Shown: in pieces, positions 63,545 to 64,000 of the stretch | Layout of the letters: every line of letters starts with the position of its first letter | Position numbering within the stretch: position 1 is the stretch's first letter | DNA from: Neobacillus thermocopriae | GTDB taxonomy: Bacteria > Bacillota > Bacilli > Bacillales > Cytobacillaceae | Assembly (NCBI RefSeq): GCF_010975035.1 | Contig: NZ_JAAIUV010000001.1 | Span: 62,001-126,000 of the forward strand | DNA: 64,000 bases | Direction of reading: 5' to 3' | Made by a program: the position numbers and the translations under genes | The notes under the pieces: generated by a model | Seen by the model: the letters and a program-made list of their open reading frames with translations, nothing else | Told to the model about the DNA's origin: nothing | Database searches by the model: none

Positions 63545-64000
63545 TTATAGTATCCCTTTCGTGGACGGGACACCTTTGATTCGCGGGTCGATAGTTGTCG
63601 CTTCGTCAAGTGCGCGAGCCATTGCTTTAAAGATTGCTTCGATGATGTGGTGTGTGTTTTTTCCGTAATGGACGATGACATGCAGATTCATTCGTGCTTC
63701 AAGGGCGAATTTCCATAAAAATTCATGAACAAGTTCCGTATCGAAAGTGCCCACTTTTTGTGATGGAAAATCGGCCCTCATTTCCAAATGTGGACGATTG
63801 CTTAGGTCGACAACAACTTGAGCCAACGCTTCGTCCATTGGAACAAAAGCATTCCCGTAACGTTTGATACCTTTTTTATCGCCAAGCGCCTCCTTGAGTG
63901 CCTGACCAAGACAAATTCCGATATCCTCTGTTGTATGGTGGTCGTCCACCTCGGTATCTCCTTTTGCTTCTACCGTTAAATTAAACTGGCCGTGCTTGGT
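63545..64000 (-). CDS. hisB: Imidazoleglycerol-phosphate dehydratase, C-terminal part
   Basis: The gene runs off the right edge; 151 residues plus stop are seen. [17 protein letters not shown] with the HHTTED manganese ligands, then a second [17 protein letters not shown] motif, are the two metal sites of HisB. It makes imidazole-acetol phosphate. 23 bp upstream of hisH. Confidence 0.96.
   Translation of the reverse strand, partial: TKHGQFNLTVEAKGDTEVDDHHTTEDIGICLGQALKEALGDKKGIKRYGNAFVPMDEALAQVVVDLSNRPHLEMRADFPSQKVGTFDTELVHEFLWKFALEARMNLHVIVHYGKNTHHIIEAIFKAMARALDEATTIDPRIKGVPSTKGIL

Overview
The window is about 64 kb of an AT-rich, low-GC Gram-positive chromosome. Gene content and order (gapA-cggR, rpoN/sigL, sps-type spore-coat sugar genes, clpP, crh-whiA-yvcK-rapZ-yvcI, trxB, yvcD, hisB-H-A-F-I) point to an endospore-forming Bacillaceae member. 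The species cannot be fixed from the sequence alone.

Left chromosomal part (1-16.1 kb). The start of gapA and its repressor gene cggR (with a recognisable CggR operator) are followed by a glutaredoxin-like gene and sigma-54. Next comes a surface-sugar island in two convergent halves. The plus strand carries a small Lsm-like protein gene, a CgeB-type glycosyltransferase and a complete pseudaminic-acid-type set (pseB, C, F, G, H, I). The minus strand carries spsL-K-J-I-A-B homologues: dTDP-6-deoxyhexose synthesis plus two transfer enzymes. Together they could build and attach sugars on the spore surface; the spore assignment is inferred from the sps/cge-like context.

Prophage (16163-52336, about 36.2 kb). 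A temperate siphovirus is integrated in the 3' end of tRNA-Arg(CCG), with 31-bp att cores at both ends. Left to right: decayed gene ends next to attL; a plus-strand three-gene cassette ending in a PIN-domain nuclease; then on the minus strand lysis (amidase, holin, XhlA-like), tail (receptor/tail protein, Dit, tape measure, frameshifted chaperone, major tail protein), head (connectors, capsid, protease, portal), terminases and HNH; a second tyrosine recombinase, ArpU-like regulator and antirepressor; an early region of small genes with a DnaD-like replication protein; and a Cro-like/ImmR/ImmA switch. The right arm is plus strand: a membrane-anchored nuclease, a DUF6978/DUF1828-like pair and the integrase. 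One head-tail joining gene has an in-frame stop, so the prophage may be defective.

Right chromosomal part (52.3-64 kb). tRNA-Arg, clpP with a CtsR box, then minus-strand yvcI-rapZ-yvcK-whiA-crh, trxB, yvcD, a small secreted protein on the plus strand, and the his operon running off the window edge.

The least explained parts are the two accessory cassettes near the prophage ends, each bracketed by direct repeats; an 11-bp-period repeat array sharing its core hexamer with the att arm sites; a set of hairpins in the early region; and an extra operator copy inside the cro-like gene. Start codons were chosen by ribosome-binding-site fit, and many differ from the longest possible frame.
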